In this document: positions 1 through 8,471 of the stretch, in pieces | Layout of the letters: each line of letters starts with the position of its first letter | Position numbering within the stretch: position 1 is the stretch's first letter | Source: Streptomyces sp. NBC_00878 | GTDB taxonomy: Bacteria; Actinomycetota; Actinomycetes; Streptomycetales; Streptomycetaceae | Reading direction: 5' to 3' | Assembly: GCF_026341515.1 (NCBI RefSeq) | Contig: NZ_JAPEOK010000001.1 | Coordinates: 3,906,001-3,970,000 of the forward strand | DNA length: 64,000 nucleotides | Translations under genes and position numbers: made by a program | Notes under the pieces: generated by a model | What the model was told of the DNA's origin: nothing | What the model saw: only the letters and a program-made list of their open reading frames with translations | Database searches by the model: none

Positions 1-1224
1 CGACTGCTCGCCGTCCTCGCCGGAGTTGCCGGCGGCTATCGCGAAGAGGATGCCCTTCTCGGTGGACAGTTTGTTGACCTGGGCTTCCACCGGGTCCACC
101 TCGGGGGTGTCGCCGCCGCCCAGGCTGAGGTTGATGATGTCGGCGCCCTGCTCGGCCGCCCAGTCCATGCCCGCGATGATGCCCGAGTCGTCGCCGACGC
201 CGTCGTCGTCGAGCACCTTGGCGCTGAGCAGCTTGGCGCCCGGTGCGACGCCCTTGTACTTGCCGCCGGACTTGGCGCCCGTACCGGCCGCGATGGACGC
301 GACGTGGGTGCCGTGGCCGTTCTTGTCGGTCGCGTCGGGGGCGGTGGAGAAGTTCTTCGCGGCGACGACCTGGTCCTTGAGGTCCGGGTGGGTCGTGTCG
401 ACACCCGAGTCGAGGACGGCGATCCTGACGCCCTTGCCGTCGTATCCGGCGGCCCAGGCCTTGTCGGCGCCGATCTGCTTGACGGACCTGTCGAGGCTGG
501 CCTGGCGGACGCCGTCGAGCCATACGTGGGCGATGCCGGACGCGGTCCGCGCGGTGCCGCCCCGCGAGTCGGTGAGCGCGGACCAGAGGTCGGGCGCGTC
601 GGCCTTCGGTGTCAGCACCGCGTCCGCGTTCAGCGACTTGAGGGCCCGGCGGACCAAGGTGTCTCCGGCGTCGCGGACGTCCGCCTTCGCCGCCGAGGCC
701 GCACCGCGGTAGCCGACGATCAGCTTGAGGCCCTGCTTCTGGGCTCTGCGGTTGGCCGACTCGCTGAGCTCGGTGACGTCGAAGAGCCGCTGGTCGAGCG
801 TGCCGGTGGCGATCAGCCGCGCGGCGTCGGCCGGCACGACGAGCGTGTGTCCGTCGACGGTGCGGACCTGGACGGGTATCCGCTCACGGCCCTTGGCCCG
901 CTCCAGGCCGACGACACGGCCCTTGGCGTCGACGACCACGCGGTCGCCGGTGATCAGGGTGACCCGATGCTTGGGCGTGGTCGGTACGGCCGGGTCAGCA
1001 GCTGAGTGGACGGCCGATTCGACACCCGAGTCGAGGGCCGAGCCGACACCCGAGTCGACGGCCGAGCCGACAGCTGAGTCGACGGTCGAATCGGCAGCCG
1101 CGCCGACCCCCGCGCCGACGCCCGCGCGCTTCGCCCTCGCCTCCGCCGACGCCGGGCCGGTCGTTCCCGCCGCCAGGGCCACGGCCGCCGCGGTGGCGAT
1201 CGTGGCCGAGCAGGCTCTCTTCAC
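1..1224 (-). CDS. Secreted subtilisin-family (S8) serine protease, 3' end outside window
   Basis: Reading leftwards, the visible 408 codons encode a signal peptide (KRACSATIATAAAVALAAG), a short linker with degenerate DSAV/DSGV repeats (about residues 45-72), a pro-region, and the front of an S8 catalytic domain. The Asp motif VLDSGVD (near residue 270), the His motif NGHGTHVAS (near 304) and the oxyanion AAGNSG (near 398) are visible. The catalytic Ser lies beyond base 1. It is an exported endopeptidase by family. The GTG start at 1224 has GGGGGAG 14 nt upstream; an in-frame TTG at 1236 is an alternative with the same purine tract almost adjacent. The gene is downstream of, and co-directional with, the ABC exporter pair, but a hairpin at 1319-1347 separates them. 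Confidence 0.93.
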   Translation of the reverse strand, partial: MKRACSATIATAAAVALAAGTTGPASAEARAKRAGVGAGVGAAADSTVDSAVGSAVDSGVGSALDSGVESAVHSAADPAVPTTPKHRVTLITGDRVVVDAKGRVVGLERAKGRERIPVQVRTVDGHTLVVPADAARLIATGTLDQRLFDVTELSESANRRAQKQGLKLIVGYRGAASAAKADVRDAGDTLVRRALKSLNADAVLTPKADAPDLWSALTDSRGGTARTASGIAHVWLDGVRQASLDRSVKQIGADKAWAAGYDGKGVRIAVLDSGVDTTHPDLKDQVVAAKNFSTAPDATDKNGHGTHVASIAAGTGAKSGGKYKGVAPGAKLLSAKVLDDDGVGDDSGIIAGMDWAAEQGADIINLSLGGGDTPEVDPVEAQVNKLSTEKGILFAIAAGNSGEDGEQS

Positions 1225-1318
1225 TTGTCTGCGCAAGTCTCCCCCTGGAGCTGCAAGTTCCAGGACGAGCCCCCGCTCATCCGGCCAGGGAGCGTCCCGT
1301 ACGCATGCTCACGCGCGA

Positions 1319-1347
1319 CCCCCCGGAATACGCAGTATGCCGGGGGG
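1319..1347 (-). terminator. Hairpin terminator after the ABC exporter pair
   Basis: CCCCCCGGAATAC and GTATGCCGGGGGG face each other around GCA, with one A/G mismatch. The hairpin lies between the stop of the ABC ATPase gene and the protease start and probably ends the exporter transcript. No U-run follows, which is common in Streptomyces. Confidence 0.6.
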
Positions 1348-1376
1348 CCAACAGGTGCTCAATGGTGAGGCATCTG

Positions 1377-2060
1377 TCAGGAGTTCGCGTTTTCCTTCAC
1401 GGTGATCTTCCCCTTGCGGATCGTGGCGACCCGGGGGGCCTTTTTCGCGATCGCCGAGTCGTGCGTGACCATGATGAATGTGAGCCCGTGCTCCTTCCAC
1501 ATGGTTTCGAGTACGTCCATGATCTCGTCGCGCATGGACTCGTCGAGGTTTCCGGTCGGTTCGTCGGCGAGGAGCACCTTCGGCTGCTTGACCAGGGCAC
1601 GGGCGATCGCGACGCGCTGCTGCTGACCGCCGGACAACTCGGCCGGCAGATGCCCGAGCCGCTCGGCGAGCCCCACCGACTCCAGTGCCGCCGCGGCCCG
1701 TTCGCGCCGTTCCTTCGCCTTCACTTTCAGCGGTACGAGGGCGGTTTCCACGTTCTCCTGGGCGGTGAGCGTGGGAATGAGGTTGAAGCTCTGGAAGACG
1801 AAGCCGATGTTCTCGCTGCGTACGTTGGTGAGTTTGGTCTCGGACAGTTTGGCGAGGTCCGTGCCGTCGAGTTCGACACTTCCCGTGGTGGGCCGGTCGA
1901 GTCCGCCGAGCATTTGCAGCAGGGTGGACTTGCCGCCGCCGGTGGGGCCCTGGATGACCAGGCGGTCGCCGTCCCCGATGGTCAGGTCGACCCCGTCGAG
2001 CGCGTCGACGGTCTCCTTGCCCCGCTTGTAGCGCTTGGTGACGCCTCTGAGTTCGTACAT
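1377..2060 (-). CDS. ABC transporter ATP-binding protein, MacB/LolD type
   Basis: A 227-residue ATPase subunit, the usual length for this family. Visible motifs are Walker A (GPTGGGKST, near residue 38), Q-loop (FVFQSFN), signature (LSGGQQQRVAIARAL) and Walker B (KVLLADEPTGNLD), followed by the H-loop region (MVTHDSAIA). The GNLD after Walker B is typical of the MacB/FtsE/LolD class that works with FtsX-like permeases. The partner permease lies 76 bp upstream on the same strand, so the two form an exporter operon. The substrate cannot be read from sequence; related pairs export peptides, antibiotics or lipoproteins, or transmit mechanical signals to envelope enzymes. Confidence 0.95.
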   Translation of the reverse strand: MYELRGVTKRYKRGKETVDALDGVDLTIGDGDRLVIQGPTGGGKSTLLQMLGGLDRPTTGSVELDGTDLAKLSETKLTNVRSENIGFVFQSFNLIPTLTAQENVETALVPLKVKAKERRERAAAALESVGLAERLGHLPAELSGGQQQRVAIARALVKQPKVLLADEPTGNLDESMRDEIMDVLETMWKEHGLTFIMVTHDSAIAKKAPRVATIRKGKITVKENANS

Positions 2061-2136
2061 GGTGCAACTCCTGGGATATGTAAGGGGGTTGGCGCCCGCC
2101 GCGACGCGCGGCCGGGACGGGCACCGAGGCGGCGGG

Positions 2137-3615
2137 CTATTCGACGCGGCGCAGGGCGTCCGCCGGTCGCAGCCGGGAGGCGCGCCAGCCGCCGAAGGCG
2201 CCCGCGATCAGGCCGCCGGCGACGGCGAGGCCGACCGCGACGGCGATCGTGCTGAGGGCGACGGGCGCGGTCAGCGCCACGTCGAGGGCCTGGGACGCCG
2301 TCTGCCGGGCCGGGCCGCCCATGCCACCGCCGCCGCCCGGGCCACCGCCCCCGGGGCCGCCCAACGACGCGCCGGTGGAGCCGAGTTCGGCCTGGAGCGT
2401 CGGGCTGATGGCGGTGACTGCGTAGGCGCCGCCGAGGCCGAGCGCGATACCGAGGGCGCCGCCGACCAGGCCGTTGACGACGGCCTCGCCGACGACCTGC
2501 CGGGTGACCCGGCCGGACTTCCAGCCGAGCGCCTTGAGGGTGCCGAACTCCCGTACGCGGCGGGAGACGGCTGATGAGGTGAGCAGCCCGGCGACCAGGA
2601 ACGCGGCCACGAGCACCGCGATCGACAGCCACTTGCCCACGTTCGAGGCGAGGTCGGAGGCGGTGGAGAGGGAGCCGGAGACCGTGTCGGCGAGGTCGGC
2701 GGAGGTGGTGACGGTGGTGCCCGAGATGTTCTTCTGGATGGTCGACTTGACGGCGCTGATCTGCTGAGAGTCGGACGCCTTGACGTAGATCGTGGTGACC
2801 TTGTCCTTGGAGTCGCTGAGCGTCTGCGCCTGCTTGAGCGGGATGTAGAGGTTGGCCGCCGCGTCACCGCTGTCCGGCGTCGCGATGCCGATGACCTTGT
2901 ACTTGACGCTCTTGATGGTGACGGTGTCACCGACGGCGTACTTCTTCTCCTTGGCGTAGGACGCGTCGGCGACGACGACCTTGGCGTTGGTCTCGGAGGA
3001 GGTGAACGTCCGGCCGCTGGTGATCTTCGAGGAGGTCAGCGGGCCGAGCGCGGGCTTGGTGACGTCCGTGCCGTAGACGGAGTAGTTGTTGACGTCGAAG
3101 TCGGCGCCACCGCCCTCGACCCGGCCCTCCGGGGACTGCTGGGCGCCGGGTCCGCCGCCCTGCTGGTTGCCGCCGCCGCTCTGCTGGTCCTGCTGGAACT
3201 GGCCCTGGCGGAACTGGCCGCTGACCTTGACGACTTGGAGGCTGAGCCCGCCGACGGCGTCCGAGACACCGCTCTGCGTGCCGACCTTGGAGACCGTGCT
3301 CGTGGCCAGGGTCTGGAAGCCCTGCACCATGACGCGGTCGCTGCTCTGTTCTTCGTCGGAGTCGCTGCCCCGGGCGTCGAACTGGAAGCGCGGGCGTTCG
3401 CCCGTGCTCGACTGTGCCTGGGCCGCCTTGGTGACCGTCATGTCCGTGCCCAGTCCGTACAGCGACTGGAGGACCTTGCCCTGCGCCTTCTCCATGCCGG
3501 ACGACACGGAACTGACCACGATGACCAGGGCGATGCCCAGGGCGAGCCCGGAGGCGACGACGAGCGCCGCCTTTCTGCGGCGGCGCAGTTCGCGCCTCAG
3601 GTAGGTGAAGAACAT
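2137..3615 (-). CDS. FtsX/MacB-family ABC transporter permease
   Basis: A 492-residue membrane subunit with one N-terminal membrane segment (about residues 18-38), a large extracytoplasmic MacB-PCD-like domain (about 40-310), then three C-terminal segments forming the FtsX domain, with the typical sequence REFGTLKALGWKSGRVTRQV after the second segment. A long glycine-proline insert (GGPGGGGPGGGGG, about residues 415-430) sits in the last external loop, and Gln/Gly-rich stretches (GQFQQDQQSGGGNQQGGG) interrupt the periplasm-side domain. It is first in the operon with the ATPase at 1377-2060. The combination is the actinobacterial exporter type often controlled by a two-component system, but none is adjacent here. 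Confidence 0.93.
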   Translation of the reverse strand: MFFTYLRRELRRRRKAALVVASGLALGIALVIVVSSVSSGMEKAQGKVLQSLYGLGTDMTVTKAAQAQSSTGERPRFQFDARGSDSDEEQSSDRVMVQGFQTLATSTVSKVGTQSGVSDAVGGLSLQVVKVSGQFRQGQFQQDQQSGGGNQQGGGPGAQQSPEGRVEGGGADFDVNNYSVYGTDVTKPALGPLTSSKITSGRTFTSSETNAKVVVADASYAKEKKYAVGDTVTIKSVKYKVIGIATPDSGDAAANLYIPLKQAQTLSDSKDKVTTIYVKASDSQQISAVKSTIQKNISGTTVTTSADLADTVSGSLSTASDLASNVGKWLSIAVLVAAFLVAGLLTSSAVSRRVREFGTLKALGWKSGRVTRQVVGEAVVNGLVGGALGIALGLGGAYAVTAISPTLQAELGSTGASLGGPGGGGPGGGGGMGGPARQTASQALDVALTAPVALSTIAVAVGLAVAGGLIAGAFGGWRASRLRPADALRRVE

Positions 3616-3708
3616 GGCCGAAAGCTAGGGACACCGCGTGATGGCGGGATAAGGCCCGCATAAGAGAAGGATGAGAACACTGTGCGCGGCCGTGGAACCC
3701 TGTGAGAA

Positions 3709-3806
3709 CGCCGAGAGCGGCTGCCCGTACGACGCCGAGAGCGGCTGCCCGTACAACGCCGAGGGCGGCTGCCCGTACGCGTACTGGTACGGGCAGCCGC
3801 CCTCGG
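3709..3806. repeat. Three 24-bp tandem repeats ending in a 20-bp perfect inverted repeat
   Basis: Units of 24 bp lie at 3709-3732, 3733-3756 and 3757-3780 (core GAGCGGCTGCCCGTAC with small changes). The last unit is followed by its own reverse complement: arms 3759-3778 and 3787-3806, perfectly paired over 20 bp with an 8-base loop. The structure lies upstream of the ABC permease and downstream of the L,D-transpeptidase stop, where it can act as terminator of the latter. Both strands are open and would encode an 8-residue repeat, but no ribosome site or family match supports a gene. Confidence 0.85.
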
Positions 3807-3869
3807 GACGGAATACGTGCGGGTCGGATCGGATCCCGGTTCGGTCGGGTCGGGTCGGATCCGGTCGGC

Positions 3870-5120
3870 TCAGACGGCCGAACCGGCCTTCCACGCCGCC
3901 CAGTCCAGGTTCCAGCCGTTGAGGCCGTTGTCCGGGGCGATGGTCTTGTCGCCGGTGTTCCGCACGTCCACGACGTCACCGACGATCGAGTTGTTGTAGA
4001 ACCAGGCACCCTCGGTGTCCGGGTCGTTGGCGCCCTTGGTGTCGTTCAGGCCGACGCAGCCGTGGCTGGTGTTGACGCTGCCGAAGATCGAATCGGCGCC
4101 CCAGTAGTTGCCGTGGATGAACGTGCCGGAGCTCGACAGGCGGATGGCGTGCGGCACGTCCTTGATGTCGTACTCGCCCTTGCCGTCGTCGTCCGTGAAG
4201 CCCACGGTCGCGCCGTCCATGCGCGTCTCCTTGAACTTCTCCGACATCACCATCTTGCCCTGGTACGTCTTGTTCTCGGGCGAGCCGGCGGATATCGGGA
4301 TGGTCTTGATCGTCTTGCCGTCCTGGGTGACCTTCATGGTCTTGGTCTTGGCGTCGACGATGGAGACCTGGTTGCGGCCGATCTTGAAGGTGACCGTCTT
4401 CTGCTGCACGCCGTAGACACCGCTCGCGCCCTCGACACCGTCGAGCTTCAGCTTGAGGGTGACCGTGGAGTTGCCCTTCCAGTACTCCTCGGGTCGGAAG
4501 TCGAGCCGGTTGGCGCCGAACCAGTGGCCGACGACCTCCTGGCCGCTGCTGGAGGAGACGGTGATCCCCTTCTGCACGTCGGCCTTGTTGGTGATGGCCT
4601 TGTCGAAGTTGATCGAGACCGGCATGCCGACGCCGACGGTGGAGCCGTCCTCGGGCGTGAAGTTGCCGATGAAGCTGTTGGCCGGGGAGACCGTCGTGAA
4701 CGACGAGTTCTCGTGGGCGGCGCGGCCGTCGGCGTCCTTGGCCGACGCGGCGATCTTGTAGCCGGTGGCGCGCTCCAGCTGAGAGGTGGGCTTCCAGCTC
4801 TTCTTGTCCGCGGATATCTCACCCGCGACCGCCGTACCGGACGACGTCTTCATGGTCACGCTGGTCAGCGTGCCCTTGGTCACAGTGACGGCCGCGGCGC
4901 TGTTGATGGAGGCGTTGTCGGAGCCGTCCTTGGGCGTGATCTTGATCTGGGCCTCGGAGGACTTCTGGTCCGCCGCCTCGTCGACCTTGGACTGCGAGGT
5001 GCCGTCCCCGTCGCCCTTGGGGTCGTCGTCGCCGCCTCCGCTGCACGCAGAGAGCACCAGCACCCCGCCGAGCAGTGCGGACGCGACCGTCAGGCCCTTG
5101 CGCCGCTTACTGTCCGTCAT
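3870..5120 (-). CDS. Lipoprotein L,D-transpeptidase (YkuD) with Ig-like domains
   Basis: It makes or remodels 3-3 peptidoglycan cross-links on the outer face of the membrane. The 416-residue protein begins with a lipoprotein signal peptide ending in the lipobox LSAC followed by GGG and an acidic linker, then two bacterial Ig-like domains (about residues 60-260), then the YkuD domain with IHGNYWG and the catalytic SHGCVGLND near residue 345. Catalytic His and Cys are both present. The ATG at 5120 is chosen because GGAG lies 9 nt upstream; an in-frame ATG at 5135 is possible but has a weaker site. The architecture matches mycobacterial LdtMt2-type and the multiple Streptomyces Ldt enzymes. Confidence 0.95.
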   Translation of the reverse strand: MTDSKRRKGLTVASALLGGVLVLSACSGGGDDDPKGDGDGTSQSKVDEAADQKSSEAQIKITPKDGSDNASINSAAAVTVTKGTLTSVTMKTSSGTAVAGEISADKKSWKPTSQLERATGYKIAASAKDADGRAAHENSSFTTVSPANSFIGNFTPEDGSTVGVGMPVSINFDKAITNKADVQKGITVSSSSGQEVVGHWFGANRLDFRPEEYWKGNSTVTLKLKLDGVEGASGVYGVQQKTVTFKIGRNQVSIVDAKTKTMKVTQDGKTIKTIPISAGSPENKTYQGKMVMSEKFKETRMDGATVGFTDDDGKGEYDIKDVPHAIRLSSSGTFIHGNYWGADSIFGSVNTSHGCVGLNDTKGANDPDTEGAWFYNNSIVGDVVDVRNTGDKTIAPDNGLNGWNLDWAAWKAGSAV

Positions 5121-5337
5121 CACACGCTTCTCCATCGTTGCCGAATCCCCAGAAACCCCGAGAGCCCCCGTGACACTTGCCCACGCTACGACCGGTTCGT
5201 CCCGATCCACACCCTTCTCAGGTGTGGGGCACACCACGTCGATCGCTATCCGGCCACGCCGGATCGTCGTCGATCCGACCGGTGTGGCTGATGCCACTGG
5301 TGCGGGTGCCGGTCCCTGCGCCCCTTGAGACGACAAA

Positions 5338-5363
5338 ACCCGGGCGGCGGTTGCCGCCCGGGT
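5338..5363 (-). terminator. Intrinsic terminator of the small acidic gene
   Basis: Perfect 11-bp stem ACCCGGGCGGC / GCCGCCCGGGT with a 4-base loop. On the minus strand it is followed by TTTTGTC, a real U-tract. It ends transcription from the gene at 5385-5726 ahead of the L,D-transpeptidase promoter. Confidence 0.85.
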
Positions 5364-5384
5364 CACGATTCCCGCACAGCTGCC

Positions 5385-5726
5385 TCAGCCGACCACTTCT
5401 TCGTCGTCTCGTGCCTCATCATCCTCGTCGAGGTCCCAGTCCGGCGAATCGGGGTCGTACTCGATCTGCTCACTGCTCCAGGAAGCCTGCGCGAGTTCGA
5501 CCCCGGGCACCTCACTGACCAGGTCGAACGGGTCGACGAGATACGCGAGGGCCTCGGCAGTGTCTTCCGTCACTGTGCTCTCGGCGTGCGCCCGCTCGTC
5601 CGGCGCGACGTCGGGATCCTCGGCGACGCGCTCCAGCGCGGCCTTGGTGAGCGCGTTCTCGTCGTCGACCTCGACGACCAATTCCACGCGCAGTCGTACA
5701 AAACGTGATGTCTCAGGAGTGCTCAT
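5385..5726 (-). CDS. Conserved acidic protein of unknown function
   Basis: A 113-residue soluble protein beginning MSTPETSRFVRLRVELVVEV and ending in a very acidic tail (DWDLDEDDEARDDEE). I recognise it as a conserved Streptomyces hypothetical but know no function. The N-terminal half is predicted mixed alpha/beta with EVDDENALTKAALERVAED; there are no Cys residues, signal or membrane segments. It appears leaderless: TACGCT lies 7 nt before the ATG and there is no purine-rich ribosome site. It stands alone, with its own terminator at 5338-5363, divergent from the sortase-substrate gene. Confidence 0.8.
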   Translation of the reverse strand: MSTPETSRFVRLRVELVVEVDDENALTKAALERVAEDPDVAPDERAHAESTVTEDTAEALAYLVDPFDLVSEVPGVELAQASWSSEQIEYDPDSPDWDLDEDDEARDDEEVVG

Positions 5727-5836
5727 ACGTCGGAGCGTACGACTCTTCACCACCGTGACTTTCCCGTGACCCGCACCTTTCACTAACATCGGCCCACACG
5801 GCCAATTCGCCAGCGTCACAAGGGGATCGATATTCC

Positions 5837-6187
5837 GTGTCCGCACGTCGATCGTTGCTGACCGCCACCGCCGCGGGGACCCTCCTGGGTGCCCTGTGGT
5901 TCGTCCCGTCCGCCAACGCGACCGGGGACGGGACGGCGGAGCACAGAACACAGACAGCGACGACCACGACCCTGCGAACCGAGGCTGCGGCCGAGGCCAG
6001 GACCGAGACGTCCGAGGAGAGCTCGACGTCCGAGGGGAACTCGACCAAGTCTTCCGGCCAGGCACAACTGGCCGACACAGGAAGCTTCGACACGACCCCG
6101 TACGTGGTAGGTGGCACCCTTTTCCTGGGTCTGGGAGCCGGTTTCGTGGTGTATTCGGTACGCCGGGAGCGTACGACCCTGTACTGA
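5837..6187 (+). CDS. Small cell-wall-anchored protein with LADTG sorting signal
   Basis: 116 residues: signal peptide (RRSLLTATAAGTLLGALWF, cleavage after SANA), a Thr/Ser/Glu-rich unstructured middle, then the sorting signal LADTG near residue 79, a hydrophobic segment (VVGGTLFLGLGAGFVVYSV) and a positive tail RRER. LAxTG is the class E sortase motif used for chaplins and other Streptomyces surface proteins, so it is probably fixed to peptidoglycan by SrtE-type sortase. Start is GTG with AGGGG 11 nt upstream. The protein is too short and low in complexity to suggest an activity; a spacer or surface-decoration role is likely. Confidence 0.85.
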   Translation: MSARRSLLTATAAGTLLGALWFVPSANATGDGTAEHRTQTATTTTLRTEAAAEARTETSEESSTSEGNSTKSSGQAQLADTGSFDTTPYVVGGTLFLGLGAGFVVYSVRRERTTLY

Positions 6188-6235
6188 TGGTCTCCCTGCT
6201 GTTTCTCCACACCGCGTGCACAGGGAGCCGCCCAC

Positions 6236-8311
6236 GTGAAGATCACCTTCTTGCTGCACAACGCTTATGCCATCGGCGGCACGGTGCGCTCCACGCTCAA
6301 CCTCGCCGGTGCGCTGGCCACGCGGCATGACGTGGAGATCGTCTCGGTCTTCCGCAGCGAGGAGAGACCCGTACTAGGGGTGGACCGCAAGGTCCGTCTC
6401 GTCCCGCTCGTCGACGAACGCCCCGATGCGCCGACGTACGACGGCGGGAACCCGCTCATGGCGCGCTCCTCCACGGTCGTTCCGCCCACCGAGGTCCTCG
6501 CCCACCGCTACACCGAGCTCGCGGACGAGCGACTCCGCGACTTCCTCGACCGGACGGACGCGGACATCGTCGTCGCGACCCGCCCGGCCCTGGTGGTCTT
6601 CCTGGCCGAGCACGGCTCGCGCCGCTACGTGCGCGTAGGACAGGAGCACCTGTCGTACGACAACCACGTCCCGGGCGTACGCGCCGCGCAGAACGAGGCC
6701 ATCGCGCGCCTGGACGCCTTCGTCACCGTCTCCGCCCAGGACGCCGCCGACCACCGTATCCACCTGCCAGGGCTGAGCACGCGGATCCTCGACGTCCCGA
6801 ACGCCGCGCCCCGGCCGAAGGCCGAACGCTCCGACGTACAGGCCCCGTTAGTGGTCGCCGCGGGCCGGCTGACGCGGGTCAAGCGCTACGACCTGCTCAT
6901 CGAGGCCTTCGCCCGGGTCGTCGCGGTACGGCCTGAGTGGCGGCTGCGGATCTACGGTCAGGGTCCGGAACGGGCCCGCCTGCGCGCCGCCGTCGACGGG
7001 CTCCGCCTGAACGACCACGTGTTCCTCATGGGCCCCCACCCGAGGATGGAGACCGAGTGGGCCAAGGCCTCGGTCGCCGCCGTGAGTTCGGACTGGGAGT
7101 CCTTCGGCATGACGATCCTGGAGGCCATGCACGCCGGCGTCCCGGTGGTGGCCACCGACTGCCCGCACGGCCCCGGGGAGATCATCACCGACGGCTCCGA
7201 CGGACTGCTCGTACCGCCGGGAGACGCGGACGCGTTCGCGGCCGGGCTGCTGAAGCTCATCGAGAACGCGGACCAGCGTCGGCTGATGGGCGAGGCGGCC
7301 AGGAAGAGCGTTCAGCGGTTCGCTCCCGACACGATCGCGGACCAGTACGAGCAGCTGTTCGGCGAACTGCGCGAGGCCCGGGCCCCGATGGCGACAAAGG
7401 TCACACGCCAACTGCGCCGGACACTCGCCGCGCTGCTGCCCCGCGGCACGCGCTCCCGCCCCGTGGAAGCACCACAGACGGCCCCGCAGGCCGCTGAAGG
7501 CCAACCGCACGCCCTGCGCCCGACAGCCGACTGCACGACCGACTCGACCGGCGGCGTACGGATCGCGGTGAGCGCGTCAGGGGTGTCCGGCAAGGACCTC
7601 ACGCTGGTCCTACGTCACCGGCACGGCGACGACAACGAGACCCGCGTTCCGCTGGAACGCCCGAACGGCACGAACTCGCCCTGGACGGCGGACCTTTCCC
7701 TGCGTCGGCTCACCCTGGCGGAAGGCCGCTGGGACCTGTACGTCGAGCGCGCCGAGGACGGCGCACGGCGCCGGCTCAGGGCCGAACTGGTAGAGCAGCG
7801 CGGCCTGTTGAGCGCGAAACCGGCTCCGGGCAGCCCGTTCGCCTGGTGGATCCCGTACCCGACCAAGGCCGGCCATCTGGCGCTACGGACCTTCCACCGC
7901 CCGGCCCACGCGGAGGCCACCGCCCTCCGCACCGACGAGGGCTCCCTGTCCGTGGAAGGCACACTCCTAGGAGCCGCCCTTGGCGAGGGCGCGGCCCTGC
8001 TGGGCGTCTCCCGCGACGGCAGACCGTACGACTTCGAAACCCCGGCAACGCTCACGGGGGAACGAACGTTCCGGGCCGACATCACGACCCTGCCCCGCCC
8101 CACAGACACCGACAAGCCGCTGTGGGACGTCTTCCTACGCCCCACCGAGGCAGCCGCCCCGGTACGGGTGGGCCGCATCACGGACGACATGGTCGACCGC
8201 AAAACCACGACGAAGCACCCGAGCACGACCCTGACCACCCCAACGGGCACGTCAGTGCAGGCCAACTTCTTCTTCACGATCACGAACGACGTGGCGATCC
8301 GGGCTACTTGA
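6236..8311 (+). CDS. GT4-family glycosyltransferase with long C-terminal extension
   Basis: A 691-residue protein. The first about 400 residues are a GT-B fold: N-terminal NAYAIGGTVRSTLNLAGAL (Gly-rich acceptor-side loop), AAGRLTRVKRYDLLIEAF (start of the nucleotide-sugar domain) and SDWESFGMTILEAMHAGVPV containing the E-x7-E motif of the GT4 family. After about residue 420 comes an unrelated 270-residue region with Arg/Thr-rich linker and beta-rich segments that looks like a carbohydrate-binding or scaffold module, which I cannot name. No signal or membrane segment, so it is cytoplasmic. GTG start has GGGAG 8 nt upstream. Donor and acceptor are unknown; teichoic-acid or surface-glycan synthesis is plausible. 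Confidence 0.88.
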   Translation: MKITFLLHNAYAIGGTVRSTLNLAGALATRHDVEIVSVFRSEERPVLGVDRKVRLVPLVDERPDAPTYDGGNPLMARSSTVVPPTEVLAHRYTELADERLRDFLDRTDADIVVATRPALVVFLAEHGSRRYVRVGQEHLSYDNHVPGVRAAQNEAIARLDAFVTVSAQDAADHRIHLPGLSTRILDVPNAAPRPKAERSDVQAPLVVAAGRLTRVKRYDLLIEAFARVVAVRPEWRLRIYGQGPERARLRAAVDGLRLNDHVFLMGPHPRMETEWAKASVAAVSSDWESFGMTILEAMHAGVPVVATDCPHGPGEIITDGSDGLLVPPGDADAFAAGLLKLIENADQRRLMGEAARKSVQRFAPDTIADQYEQLFGELREARAPMATKVTRQLRRTLAALLPRGTRSRPVEAPQTAPQAAEGQPHALRPTADCTTDSTGGVRIAVSASGVSGKDLTLVLRHRHGDDNETRVPLERPNGTNSPWTADLSLRRLTLAEGRWDLYVERAEDGARRRLRAELVEQRGLLSAKPAPGSPFAWWIPYPTKAGHLALRTFHRPAHAEATALRTDEGSLSVEGTLLGAALGEGAALLGVSRDGRPYDFETPATLTGERTFRADITTLPRPTDTDKPLWDVFLRPTEAAAPVRVGRITDDMVDRKTTTKHPSTTLTTPTGTSVQANFFFTITNDVAIRAT

Positions 8312-8340
8312 CGCGCTTTCGAGCACAGGGCACGTCTTCA

Positions 8341-8445
8341 GGGGCGCGGGGCTGTGACATTGTGCGGCTCCTCCCCCACTCTCGGCTTCGCTCGAGCGGG
8401 GGGACCCCCATCGTGGGCGCGACAAGCCACATCGGACCCGCAGCC
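8341..8445. repeat. Dispersed intergenic element, copy 1 (interrupted)
   Basis: Begins GGGGCGCGGGGCTGTGACAT and ends GGGCGCGACAAGCCACA...ACCCGCAGCC, the same border sequences as the copies at 20641 and 25626. A 40-base module (CTCCCCCACTCTCGGCTTCG onward to GGGGGGACCCCC) is inserted in the centre and is present in reverse orientation at 31105-31144. It occupies the space between convergent genes. Confidence 0.8.
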
Positions 8446-8471
8446 GCCAACCCACATTCCCCGCCGAGCTG

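Noticed and set aside
3671..3922. Small ORF with 8-residue ESGCPYD-like repeats
   Set aside because: Opened by 24-bp DNA repeats; no ribosome site and equal openness on the other strand.
3702..5291. 529-codon plus-strand frame over the L,D-transpeptidase
   Set aside because: Antisense shadow; the minus strand encodes an unmistakable YkuD lipoprotein.
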